From: Promethearchaeota archaeon
GTDB taxonomy: Archaea; Asgardarchaeota; Lokiarchaeia; Sigyniarchaeales; SOKP01
DNA: 43,412 nt
Direction: 5' to 3'
Assembly: GCA_019894715.1 (NCBI GenBank)
Contig: JAGXOA010000199.1
Location: forward strand, 1 to 43,412
Shown here: one piece after another, positions 26,893 through 35,208 of the stretch
Numbering within the stretch: position 1 is the stretch's first letter
Layout: each line of letters starts with the position of its first letter
Made by a program: the position numbers and the translations under genes
The notes under the pieces: generated by a model
The model's input: the letters and a program-made list of their open reading frames with translations, nothing else
What the model was told of the DNA's origin: nothing
The model's database searches: none

Positions 26893-27672
26893 ATGCATTT
26901 TTTAAAACAAATCATCAAGAATCCAATATTAAAAAACCCAGCTAAAGATAATATGGATATTCATCGTCATTTTTATCGTTTTTCAAAGGGTATATTTATT
27001 GGTCCAGCTATTGAGATTCGAAAAACAGCATCTAAAATTTCTTTTAAAGGATCATTGGAATATGAAGATATTATACAAGAATTTGTTGCAAAAGCATTTC
27101 CAATTGATGAAATCCCAGTTCTAGGATTATTGATTACTGGAAAGAATATTAAGGATTCTCTCCAAGAATTAGGACTGGATTGGAAATTAAAAGCTTCAAC
27201 AGGAAAAACAAAAAATTACAAAGCAGAAATAACAGGCGATATAAACAAACAAACATTACATAATGCAATAGAAACTATTAGAGAATCAGGTTACTTATTG
27301 ATTTCATTTAGCACAATCGATAAATCTTGTAGTGTTGTTACAAAAAAAAGGTTGCCACAACCATCAAAAAAGAAACCTGATGAAGATGATGTAGTTAAAA
27401 GAATTGGATTTTGCAAGGGAAATATTAAAAATACAAAAGAAAATCTTGAAAGAGTCTTTGATGGTTTATTATATGATTTTAAATCTGATTTGCCCGAAAA
27501 TTGGAAAAAGATCATCATATTAAATACTTATAGAATTGAGACTCTTGAACTACCAAAAGATGTAAAGAATTCTATGATGCTAAGAATAATGGGGATAAGA
27601 AAAGGAAAACTAATTAGAACAGTTAATATTGATAATGAATCTTATGAAAAGCAATATTCTATAGTAGTATAA
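26893..27672 (+). CDS. Hypothetical protein
   Basis: 259 residues, soluble. Residues about 25-80 have alternating strands with F-Y-R-F-S-K-G-I-F-I-G-P-A-I-E-I; about 160-175 is a lysine/proline-rich linker (K-K-R-L-P-Q-P-S-K-K-K-P-D-E-D-D); the rest is helical then ends in strands. No catalytic motif recognised. An in-frame ATG at 26953 is a possible alternative start. It lies 48 bp before the TFE gene in the same direction and is probably cotranscribed with it, which hints at an information-processing role, but this is inference only. Confidence 0.65.
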   Translation: MHFLKQIIKNPILKNPAKDNMDIHRHFYRFSKGIFIGPAIEIRKTASKISFKGSLEYEDIIQEFVAKAFPIDEIPVLGLLITGKNIKDSLQELGLDWKLKASTGKTKNYKAEITGDINKQTLHNAIETIRESGYLLISFSTIDKSCSVVTKKRLPQPSKKKPDEDDVVKRIGFCKGNIKNTKENLERVFDGLLYDFKSDLPENWKKIIILNTYRIETLELPKDVKNSMMLRIMGIRKGKLIRTVNIDNESYEKQYSIVV

Positions 27673-27720
27673 TATATTAATCCTAAATATCATATACATA
27701 ACATTGAAAGGTAATATAAA

Positions 27721-28293
27721 ATGACTGAAATAAATCCATTTTTACAATCTTTTTTATATATAATCGGTGGAGAAATTGCAATAGAAGTAGGAAAAGAGTT
27801 ATTAAAATCAGAAAATGAGGATATCACTGACGAAGACATAACTGAAAATATAAAAGAGAGAATTAAAGGTATAAAAGATTTCGAACCCGATGATGAGGAA
27901 ATTTTAAAATTAAACACTGTACGTAAGACATTATACAAATTATATTCAGAAAAATTAGCACAATTTAGAAGAATAAGAGATAAATCTACTGGATGGTTTA
28001 TTTATTTCTGGTGGCATGAATTTGATCTTGTTGAAGAAATATTATTAGAAAAAAAAAACCTATTGAGACAAAAATTAAGGGATAGGTTAGAGTATGAAAG
28101 AGAGAATTATTTTTTTGCTTGCGAAGAATGTGATAAAAATGATACCAAATCACCTTTTAGTGATGCTTTTGAATTAAATTTTCGCTGTCCTGAATGTGGG
28201 AGTAAATTAAGCGCTAAAGAAAATCAACATATTACAACTTTCTTAAAAGAAAAAATAATACAAAATCAGAAAGTCAATCTTTCTTTAGATTAA
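27721..28293 (+). CDS. tfe: Transcription initiation factor E, alpha subunit
   Basis: 190 residues, the usual archaeal TFE-alpha length. It helps open the promoter and stabilises the RNA polymerase preinitiation complex. An N-terminal winged helix (about 1-95) ends in L-N-T-V-R-K-T-L-Y-K-L-Y, followed by R-D-K-S-T-G-W-F-I-Y-F-W (about 105-116), both TFE hallmarks, a helical linker, and a zinc ribbon (C-E-E-C ... C-P-E-C, about 138-165). Ribosome-binding site GAAAGGT about 10 nt upstream of the ATG. Convergent with the MBF1 gene, six bases apart. Confidence 0.93.
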   Translation: MTEINPFLQSFLYIIGGEIAIEVGKELLKSENEDITDEDITENIKERIKGIKDFEPDDEEILKLNTVRKTLYKLYSEKLAQFRRIRDKSTGWFIYFWWHEFDLVEEILLEKKNLLRQKLRDRLEYERENYFFACEECDKNDTKSPFSDAFELNFRCPECGSKLSAKENQHITTFLKEKIIQNQKVNLSLD

Positions 28294-28299
28294 TAAGGT

Positions 28300-28824
28300 C
28301 TAGTCTTTTTTCTTTTTGATAAAAGCAAGATCTCCAAGAGTAGAAGCCCGTTTTTTTTTCATGTATTTATCAGTTTTTACATCAATAATATTCGCTTCAT
28401 CTATCAATTTAATATTATATTCTTTTTCAATTTTTTTTGCTAATTCTATAGATGGTTCAGCTTTATTAGATTCAATTCTTTTAATTAATGATTCTTTTTC
28501 ATGAATACTTTTAGCAAATTGCTCTTGAGTAAGATTATTCTTTTGTCTTATTTTATGAATCTTATTAGAATAATCATTAACTATTGCTAATTCTGGTTTT
28601 GATGATCTATAAGATTGTTTAGGAACAGATCTCTTTTGATTAGGATAACTTCCTTTAGGGTAAGTTTTCTTTTGTGGAGTATAAATTTTTTTACCATGTT
28701 GGGCACAATTTTGGCATACAACAATTTTAGCACCTTCTATTATTGTTGGCTGTCCTCTACCCCAAATAATGCCTCCACATATTGGGCATTCCTTATCTAA
28801 ATCATGTTGTTTATTTTGAGACAC
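28300..28824 (-). CDS. Multiprotein bridging factor 1 (archaeal MBF1)
   Basis: 174 residues with a GTG start. An N-terminal zinc ribbon (C-P-I-C-G-G ... V-C-Q-N-C, about 14-42), a basic proline-rich linker, and a Cro/C1-type helix-turn-helix (about 85-145: I-R-Q-K-N-N-L-T-Q-E-Q-F-A-K-S-I-H ... I-K-R-I-E-S-N-K). Archaeal MBF1 associates with ribosomes and may act in translation rather than as a classical coactivator. Its upstream region faces that of the PAN gene. Confidence 0.92.
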   Translation of the reverse strand: MSQNKQHDLDKECPICGGIIWGRGQPTIIEGAKIVVCQNCAQHGKKIYTPQKKTYPKGSYPNQKRSVPKQSYRSSKPELAIVNDYSNKIHKIRQKNNLTQEQFAKSIHEKESLIKRIESNKAEPSIELAKKIEKEYNIKLIDEANIIDVKTDKYMKKKRASTLGDLAFIKKKKD

Positions 28825-29040
28825 GATTTTTTTTTTTTTTTATATATTTATGTAAATATTGTATTCCTAACTCTTATAATTTATGGCTTGATTAGCTCAT
28901 AATTATTATATATTATAAACTAAAAATTTTTTACACCTATCCTATTTGACACACAATAAGGAATATAAATAAATATAAATTTGTAGAGGATCTTTAATAA
29001 AATAAGGGAAAAAATAAAAAATAAATATGGTAAATTCTAT

Positions 29041-30252
29041 TTGACAACGACTAAGTATAAAAAGAAAGAAAAAGAGCAGAAAGATGGAGAGTATTTAATT
29101 ACATATACTCGACATTTAGAAAAAAGACTTCGAAATTTAGAAACAGAAAAACAATTATTAGATGCTGAAAGGTTAAGATTAGAACAAGAATTACATAGTT
29201 TAAGAAACGAAATTGACCGATTAAGAGAACCCCCTTTGGTATCTGCTACAGTTATAGATATTTTAGATGAAAATACAGGAAGAGCGATAGTTAAAAGTTC
29301 GACTGGTCCAAGTTTCGTTGTAAATGCAAGTCGAAAAGTTAAAAATGACAAAATATACTCAGGGATGAGAGTTGCTCTAAATCAAAGGACTTTTGCAATT
29401 ATGGAAGTTTTACCAACAAAATTAGATCCATTTGTAAAAGGTATGGAACTTACAGATGGTGTTCCAGATGTAACCTATAGTGATATTGGAGGTCTTGAGC
29501 AACAATTATTAGAAGTAAGAGAAACAGTTGAATTACCTTTAAAAAAACCAGAATTGTTTAAAAGAATAGGAATAGATCCCCCTAAAGGTGTATTACTCTA
29601 TGGTGCCCCCGGCACTGGAAAAACCTTAATGGCAAAAGCTGTTGCACATGAAACTGAAGCATCATTCATCAGAATAATTGGATCTGAGTTAGTTCAAAAG
29701 TTTATAGGTGAAGGTGCTCGTTTAGTGAGAGAAATCTTTAATTTAGCAAAACAAAAAGCACCTACAATATTATTTATTGATGAGTTAGATGCAATTGGTT
29801 CTCAAAGACTAAAGATAGCAACTTCAGGAGATAGAGAGGTACAAAGAACTCTAATGCAATTGTTAAGTGAATTAGATGGGTTTGAAGCTAGAGGTGATGT
29901 AAAGATTATTGGTGCCACAAATAGAATTGACATATTAGATCCTGCTCTTTTAAGACCTGGAAGATTCGATAGAATGATTGAATTTAAAATTCCAGATGAA
30001 GTTGCCAGAGCATCTATATTTAAAATTCATACAAGGAAATTGAATATGGAAAATAGAGAAAAAATTGGAAAATACATAAAAAACACAGAAGGAACAACAG
30101 GTGCAGATATAAAAGCTATTTGTACAGAAGCCGGAATGTTTGCAATAAGAAGAAATGCTGAAATAATAAAAGAAGAAGATTTTAATAATGCTATTGATAA
30201 AGTTATGAATAAAGTTAAAAATAAATATCTTGAATCAAGACTTTATTCTTAA
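29041..30252 (+). CDS. pan: Proteasome-activating nucleotidase
   Basis: 403 residues, the normal PAN length. Hexameric AAA+ ATPase that unfolds substrates for the 20S proteasome; homologue of Rpt1-6. Order: N-terminal coiled coil (about 20-70), OB domain (about 72-125), AAA+ core with Walker A GAPGTGKT (about 192-199), Walker [12 protein letters not shown] (about 244-254), sensor I ATN, arginine fingers in LLRPGRFDR. It ends L-Y-S, which fits the HbYX motif that opens the 20S gate. Start TTG at 29041; an ATG slightly upstream runs into a stop. No proteasome gene in the window. Confidence 0.96.
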   Translation: MTTTKYKKKEKEQKDGEYLITYTRHLEKRLRNLETEKQLLDAERLRLEQELHSLRNEIDRLREPPLVSATVIDILDENTGRAIVKSSTGPSFVVNASRKVKNDKIYSGMRVALNQRTFAIMEVLPTKLDPFVKGMELTDGVPDVTYSDIGGLEQQLLEVRETVELPLKKPELFKRIGIDPPKGVLLYGAPGTGKTLMAKAVAHETEASFIRIIGSELVQKFIGEGARLVREIFNLAKQKAPTILFIDELDAIGSQRLKIATSGDREVQRTLMQLLSELDGFEARGDVKIIGATNRIDILDPALLRPGRFDRMIEFKIPDEVARASIFKIHTRKLNMENREKIGKYIKNTEGTTGADIKAICTEAGMFAIRRNAEIIKEEDFNNAIDKVMNKVKNKYLESRLYS

Positions 30253-30349
30253 TTTCAGAATTGAACAATAACAATCAGTCATTAAAAAATTCCACAAATT
30301 TGGATATTGGTGAAATTCATGTATTTTTTATATATTTTATCTTCATTAT

Positions 30350-30478
30350 TGACATGGAATGTAGTTTAAGTGAGTGCAACTCTCTTAGAACTCAAGATAA
30401 ATAATAATAATAATTGTATCAAACCATCTCCTCTAACGATGGGATAAAAGGACAATATGTCCAAGTTTATAGTTAGAG
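30350..30478 (+). mobile_element. TnpB-element right end, copy 2 (solo relic)
   Basis: CCATC (30424-30428)/GATGG (30438-30442), loop CTCTAAC (30431-30437) paired with GTTAGAG (30472-30478), inner GGAC/GTCC (30450-30453/30459-30462): the same fold as at 2657-2711. The preceding ~70 bp still read as a decayed tnpB tail (N-V-V-stop-V-S-A-T-L-L-E ... P-S-P-L-T-M-G-stop) parallel to N-A-A-Q-V-S-A-L-L-L-E of copy 1. The element end lies only 48 bp before the PUA gene, so it may supply or border the promoter of that operon (TATA-like TTTTATAATTTA follows at about 30484). No left end is recognisable. Confidence 0.7.
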
Positions 30479-30525
30479 TTTTTATTTTATAATTTATTTT
30501 ATTAAGTAATTATACTTATTTTTTC

Positions 30526-31017
30526 ATGAGAATGGAAGTAGAACAATTATTAGCACTCAGAAAAATCAAAGCAATTTCTGATTATCAATTTTCTCCAGAA
30601 ATTACAGATATTTTATTTAAAGATATAAAGAATATAAAAATAAAACGATCAAAAAATACCCATAAAATTCGATATGTCTATTTAAATAATGATTTATTGT
30701 TAGCACTCAGACCGACAAACGGATTTTTTACATTAACAATTCTTTCAGCTGATAAAATTATCCAGAATTTACCTCCCCCTAGATTAAGAGCTGTGGTAGA
30801 TAGTGAAATTTCTGAATTTATTCAAAAAGGAAGAAATGTATTCTGCAAACATATTTTAGAAATTGATGAAAATCTAAGACCTAATGATGAGATAATCATT
30901 GTAAATCAAGAAGGAAAAATATTAGCCATAGGAAGAGTAAAAATTCCTGTTCATTACATAAAACAATTTAAAAGAGGAATTGCTATTGATGTAAGAAAAG
31001 GAATAAAACAATCTTAA
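30526..31017 (+). CDS. PUA-domain protein (pre-PUA/PUA)
   Basis: 163 residues (or 161 from the second ATG at 30532). N-terminal alpha/beta part (about 1-80), then a PUA RNA-binding domain (about 85-160): L-R-A-V-V-D-S-E-I-S-E-F-I-Q-K-G-R-N-V-F-C-K-H-I-L, D-E-N-L-R-P-N-D-E-I-I-I-V-N, I-L-A-I-G-R-V, K-R-G-I-A-I-D-V-R-K-G. This architecture is like archaeal relatives of MCT-1/Tma20 and the tRNA-guanine transglycosylase C-terminal part. It precedes the NAC gene by 40 bp, a common archaeal pair, which supports a role around the ribosome. Confidence 0.8.
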   Translation: MRMEVEQLLALRKIKAISDYQFSPEITDILFKDIKNIKIKRSKNTHKIRYVYLNNDLLLALRPTNGFFTLTILSADKIIQNLPPPRLRAVVDSEISEFIQKGRNVFCKHILEIDENLRPNDEIIIVNQEGKILAIGRVKIPVHYIKQFKRGIAIDVRKGIKQS

Positions 31018-31057
31018 ATTATTAAAATTTAAAAAATTAGTATTATAGTGTGATTAT

Positions 31058-31540
31058 ATGAAATTACCTAAAGAAATGCAAAAAAAACAAAATAATAAAC
31101 CTAAAAGACCAACTCCTGTTAAAAAAAGACCAGGACAGCAACAAGGATCAAGAGCAATGCGAAGAAAAATGCAACAACAAGGAATTGATATGGATCAAAT
31201 TGAAGCAACAAGAGTAATTATTGAAAGTCCTGAAAAAACAATCGTTATTAATCAACCAGAGGTAGTAAAAATGGAACAAATGGGGCAATCAATTTTTCAA
31301 ATAATTGGAACTCCAGAAGAATATTCACCTGGGGAGATAGATATAAATCAAGAACCAGATTCAATAGGAGAAGAATTAAATGAAACTATAGAAGATGAGG
31401 AAGCTAAGCCTACTATAGCAGAAAGCGATATAATGTTGGTTGCAGCTCAAGCAAATGTTGGAAAAGATGAAGCTGAAGCAGTATTAAGGTCTTGTGATGG
31501 GAATATTGCAAAAGCGATAGTTCAACTTAAAAATAGATAA
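31058..31540 (+). CDS. nac: Nascent polypeptide-associated complex protein (alpha-NAC)
   Basis: 160 residues. Ribosome-bound homodimeric chaperone at the polypeptide exit. A basic, glutamine-rich N-terminal tail (R-R-K-M-Q-Q-Q-G-I-D-M, ribosome contact), the NAC beta-domain (about 45-90: A-T-R-V-I-I, I-V-I-N-Q-P-E-V, Q-S-I-F-Q-I-I-G), an acidic linker, and a C-terminal UBA domain (about 122-160: D-I-M-L-V-A-A-Q-A-N-V ... A-E-A-V-L-R-S-C-D-G-N-I-A-K-A-I). Same order and length as archaeal aNAC. Part of the PUA-NAC operon. Confidence 0.95.
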   Translation: MKLPKEMQKKQNNKPKRPTPVKKRPGQQQGSRAMRRKMQQQGIDMDQIEATRVIIESPEKTIVINQPEVVKMEQMGQSIFQIIGTPEEYSPGEIDINQEPDSIGEELNETIEDEEAKPTIAESDIMLVAAQANVGKDEAEAVLRSCDGNIAKAIVQLKNR

Positions 31541-31614
31541 ATTTTTCTTTTGAAAAAAGATTAAGAATGATATTACATTTACAGTTTTATAAATCAATAC
31601 AAACAAGATCTCAT

Positions 31615-31971
31615 ATGTCAAAATATAAGAAAAAAATACAGAAAGATACCAGCTCATATGAAACAGATATAAGATTAGAAAGAAGTATAGAGTATATGGG
31701 TTGGTTTTATTTATTAGCCGTAGTCGGCCTTTTAAGCGTTTGGTTGATTTTTGATGCTATTTTAGATGTCTCCTTTATTGATCTTCAACCTAATGTTTAT
31801 ACTTTTACTTTTATTGCTTTTACTGGAACAGCTTCTGCATTCTCATTTGCTTTAGGATGGAATATTAAAAATAATAGAGAAAAAAAGAAACAGTTAGTTT
31901 ATGATTGGTTAATAGCTCAATTCATGTTATGCATATTTGCTATATTTGTCTTGGCAATATACCAATGGTAA
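31615..31971 (+). CDS. Membrane protein of unknown function
   Basis: From the ATG at 31615 the product is 118 residues (an earlier ATG at 31567 adds 16). A basic N-terminal tail (M-S-K-Y-K-K-K) precedes three membrane segments (about 32-52, 65-85, 98-116). No family recognised. It lies between nac and the MazG gene on the same strand and is probably in the same transcript. Confidence 0.65.
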   Translation: MSKYKKKIQKDTSSYETDIRLERSIEYMGWFYLLAVVGLLSVWLIFDAILDVSFIDLQPNVYTFTFIAFTGTASAFSFALGWNIKNNREKKKQLVYDWLIAQFMLCIFAIFVLAIYQW

Positions 31972-32032
31972 GTATTTTTTATTTCTCATTAATTTGTCTA
32001 AAAATATATATTATTTATGTTTAGTGATATTT

Positions 32033-32350
32033 ATGAATAAAAATAAATCACTATATGATATTCAAAAGATAGTTGATAATTGGATAACGAAACATGGAGG
32101 ATATTGGCACCCTTTAGCGATGCTTGGTGCTTTAATAGAGGAATTAGGGGAATTAAGTCGAGAGATAAATTCAAAAGAGGGTTTTAAACCAAAAAAGGAT
32201 TCAAGAATAAAAGATAATGTTGGAGAGGAATTAGCTGATCTTTTATTCGCGTTAATTTGTATAGCTAATCATTATAAGGTAGATTTAGAAGAGGAAGTAT
32301 TAAAATCAATAGAGAAATTCAATAATAGAGATAGCTATAGATTTGAATAG
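32033..32350 (+). CDS. MazG-like nucleotide pyrophosphohydrolase
   Basis: 105 residues from the ATG at 32033; the longer frame back to 31937 overlaps the previous gene and adds an odd hydrophobic stretch. All-alpha NTP pyrophosphatase: E-E-L-G-E-L-S-R-E-I (first E-x-x-E helix, about 30-39) and E-E-L-A-D-L-L-F-A-L (second E-x-x-D helix, about 66-75) bind Mg2+. The family hydrolyses (d)NTPs to NMP and pyrophosphate, often for house-cleaning. Substrate not readable. Confidence 0.85.
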   Translation: MNKNKSLYDIQKIVDNWITKHGGYWHPLAMLGALIEELGELSREINSKEGFKPKKDSRIKDNVGEELADLLFALICIANHYKVDLEEEVLKSIEKFNNRDSYRFE

Positions 32351-32534
32351 TAGAACAAGGAACAAAAAACAATTATTAAATAAATAAATAAATAAATAAT
32401 ATTTAAGAAAGTAATCTTTTACTAATATAAAGGATATAATTAATTCTGATCATTTTTTTACCAATTTAGAGGTAAATACAAGAAGATCTAAATAAACATA
32501 TCAAGTGTTAAATATTCAATAAAGAATCTTAGAA

Positions 32535-33698
32535 ATGTTAAACGAAGGAATAGATAGAAAAGAAATAATGGATATTTTAGAGAAAAAATTATCAAAAGAT
32601 TTCAGCTATGATTCTGGATCAATTTTAGGGTCAATGTGTACAACCGCTTTTGATTTTGGGAAAGAAGTTTATTACAAATACATAAATAAGAATTTAGGTG
32701 ATCCTGGGCTCTTCCCTGGTACAACAGAATTAGAAAAGGAATTAATATCTGAAATAGGAGAATTATATAATGGAAAGAACATAACAGGATCTTTCACAAC
32801 TGGAGGATCTGAATCAAATCTAATAGCAGTAAGAATTGCAAAAAAATTAAGGCCAGATATAAAAAAACCAGAAATTATACTTCCTATTTCTGCACATATA
32901 TCTTTTGATAAAGCTGCTGATCTTATGGATGTTAAACTAAGAAAGGCTAAATTAAAGGATAATTTTGAATTGGATTTAGATCATTTTAAATCATTGATAA
33001 ATGAGAATACGTGTGGTGTTATTGGAATTGCTGGAACAACATCATTAGGTTTAATTGACCCAATAGAGAGAATTGGTGATTTAGTTAGAGATAAAGATAT
33101 ATTCTTTCATGTAGATGCTGCTTTTGGTGGTTTTATTCTTCCCTTTCTTAAACATTTGGGATATAACCATCCCAAGTGGGATTTTTCTGTAAAAGAGGTT
33201 GATTCAATCACAGCAGATCCTCATAAAATGGGAATGGGGATAATACCTTCTGGAGGGATATTCATTAGAGATGAGAATATTCTACAGAAAACTGGATTTG
33301 AAATCCCTTATTTAGCAGGAGGAAATTTTAAACACCTCCATATTGTAGGTACTAGAACTGGAGGATCTGTAATTGCTTTTTGGGCTATTTTAAAATATCT
33401 TGGCAAAAAAGGATTTATCCAAATAGTGAAGAAATGCATGGAAAACACAGATTATTTAGTAAAAAAAATCGATGAAGTGGAGGGAATTAAAATCGCAGTA
33501 AAACCTATGATGAATGTTGTAGGGATAACCCACGAAAATGGTGAAAATATTTGTCGAATTAATCATAAATTAAAAGAACTTAATTGGATGCTTGGAAAAT
33601 TTGATGAATTCAATCTTATTAGAGCTGTTCTTATGCCTCATGTAAAAAAGGAACATATATCTAAATTTATTAAGGATTTAAAAATAGTTTTAGAGTGA
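32535..33698 (+). CDS. mfnA: L-tyrosine/L-aspartate decarboxylase (MfnA)
   Basis: 387 residues. PLP-dependent group II decarboxylase. G-S-M-C-T-T-A (substrate side), F-T-T-G-G-S-E-S-N-L (about 94-103), H-V-D-A-A-F-G-G-F (about 193-201; Asp binds the pyridine nitrogen), A-D-P-H-K-M-G-M (about 231-238; Lys forms the Schiff base). In archaea MfnA makes tyramine for methanofuran or beta-alanine for coenzyme A; with no methanogenesis genes here, the aspartate decarboxylase (CoA) role is more likely. Stop codon abuts the next gene's end (convergent). Confidence 0.9.
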   Translation: MLNEGIDRKEIMDILEKKLSKDFSYDSGSILGSMCTTAFDFGKEVYYKYINKNLGDPGLFPGTTELEKELISEIGELYNGKNITGSFTTGGSESNLIAVRIAKKLRPDIKKPEIILPISAHISFDKAADLMDVKLRKAKLKDNFELDLDHFKSLINENTCGVIGIAGTTSLGLIDPIERIGDLVRDKDIFFHVDAAFGGFILPFLKHLGYNHPKWDFSVKEVDSITADPHKMGMGIIPSGGIFIRDENILQKTGFEIPYLAGGNFKHLHIVGTRTGGSVIAFWAILKYLGKKGFIQIVKKCMENTDYLVKKIDEVEGIKIAVKPMMNVVGITHENGENICRINHKLKELNWMLGKFDEFNLIRAVLMPHVKKEHISKFIKDLKIVLE

Positions 33699-34280
33699 TT
33701 AATCCTTAAATTCATTCCATGAATTAATTTCTATTGTTATAACAGGTTTTTTTATTAGCTCAGAAATCTTATCTAACTTATCTAGAGTTAATTTATCGGA
33801 TTTATTTTGAATTTCAAATAAAAAATAAAGATCTCGATTATTCCAATCTATATTTTTAATTTCCTCTATTAACCTATCACATTTTTTTTGAATTCCTGGA
33901 TTTATTTTATCATAATCTTCTACAAAAAATGGACCTCCAGTTATAATTAATTGTCGAGGGTCTATACCTATGTTTTTTAATATTTTTTTAATGGAATTTG
34001 ATGATATAATTGCCATATTTCCCTCTTTGAATATACTTATGATCTTTTTTCTTAATTCATCAAAATTATCTTTTTTTCCTCTTGAATCTGAAATTTTTAA
34101 ATAATTTGTAAAAATAGGAATAAGTTTATTTTTCATAGATTTTAATGAATTTAAAAATCTTTTCTGCAGAATATCATCTAATTCATAATTTGGTGAACTT
34201 TCTCTGACAATTACCTTTATCTCAATTAAATCTTCAAAAGTATCTATGAGATCTTTGATATCTTCTTTTTTAATTCTCAT
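33699..34280 (-). CDS. Conserved hypothetical protein (possibly DUF2100-like)
   Basis: 193 residues, soluble, mostly helical at first (I-K-K-E-D-I-K-D-L-I-D-T-F-E) then alpha/beta with N-M-A-I-I-S-S-N-S-I-K-K-I-L and I-D-P-R-Q-L-I-I-T-G-G-P-F-F-V-E-D-Y. The last motif resembles an archaeal family of unknown function that I recall as DUF2100, unchecked. No catalytic residues evident. Convergent with mfnA with no space between. Confidence 0.6.
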   Translation of the reverse strand: MRIKKEDIKDLIDTFEDLIEIKVIVRESSPNYELDDILQKRFLNSLKSMKNKLIPIFTNYLKISDSRGKKDNFDELRKKIISIFKEGNMAIISSNSIKKILKNIGIDPRQLIITGGPFFVEDYDKINPGIQKKCDRLIEEIKNIDWNNRDLYFLFEIQNKSDKLTLDKLDKISELIKKPVITIEINSWNEFKD

Positions 34281-34424
34281 AATAAAAATAATTCAATAAT
34301 ATCTAATCATTAGTAATGCAGAGATTTTTATTAAAATTCCCAAGATCTTTATAAAATCTTATAAAAATATAAATGGTTAAAGCTATTTTTTATATTAATT
34401 AAAAATATTTTATGGCTATTAATC

Positions 34425-35192
34425 ATGGGTAAAGAAAAAAAATCTAAGCTTGGAATAAAGACTGCAAGATTTTTTACAAAGACATGTTCTAATTGTAATA
34501 ATGAATATCCAAATTGGTTTGTATCTTGTCCTAGTTGCGGGTCGGCTTGGGATAAAGAGGAAGGAAAAGAAGGAGAGGATAATGAATTATTAACAAAAAA
34601 AAATGTAAAAATAGTTGCAAAGATTACTGAAGAAGATTTTAAAGAACCAATTGAAATAGTGAATTTAATATTTAGTGGAGATCAAGGGAAATCATGGTAC
34701 AAGATGAAAATGGAATACGAAACAGACTATTATTTAGCGGAAATTATTGAAGTTCCTATAGGTGCTAACATAATTTATTATATAGAAGTATCTCTTAGAA
34801 ATGGAGAGAAAATTACAGAAAATAATGAAGGAAAGTATTTTATATATAGAGTTGGTACATCTGAAATAGAAGAACCAAGAGAATTAACAAAAGAAGAGAG
34901 AAAAGAACCAAAAAAAGATATTCCACCCAGATCAAAAGAGTATTTTATACCAAATAATGAATCTGTATCCAAACAAAATACAATATATAATAAGGAAATT
35001 AATAATGAAAATGAGTTTGCTCCTGAATATATTGAAAATCCAAAGGAATTCTTTAAAGATACAAAAGATCTCACAATATTTGGATTACCTCAAACTGAAA
35101 AAGACCCAGATTTAAAAATATGTCCTAATTGTCAATCAAAAATTAAAAAAATGTGGAATATATGTCCTATATGTGGACATAGAATTGAATAA
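34425..35192 (+). CDS. Double zinc-ribbon protein with beta-sandwich
   Basis: 255 residues. An N-terminal zinc ribbon (C-S-N-C ... C-P-S-C, about 21-39), a strand-rich domain (about 60-140: V-K-I-V-A-K-I, I-V-N-L-I-F-S-G-D-Q-G-K-S-W-Y-K-M-K-M, Y-Y-I-E-V-S-L-R-N-G-E) like an Ig or carbohydrate-binding fold, a charged disordered stretch, and a C-terminal ribbon (C-P-N-C ... C-P-I-C-G-H, about 232-250). Ends of this kind are also found on the Rab-like GTPase next door, which converges on it 16 bp away. Function unknown; perhaps an adaptor. Confidence 0.7.
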   Translation: MGKEKKSKLGIKTARFFTKTCSNCNNEYPNWFVSCPSCGSAWDKEEGKEGEDNELLTKKNVKIVAKITEEDFKEPIEIVNLIFSGDQGKSWYKMKMEYETDYYLAEIIEVPIGANIIYYIEVSLRNGEKITENNEGKYFIYRVGTSEIEEPRELTKEERKEPKKDIPPRSKEYFIPNNESVSKQNTIYNKEINNENEFAPEYIENPKEFFKDTKDLTIFGLPQTEKDPDLKICPNCQSKIKKMWNICPICGHRIE

Positions 35193-35208
35193 TGATTATT
35201 TATTATTT

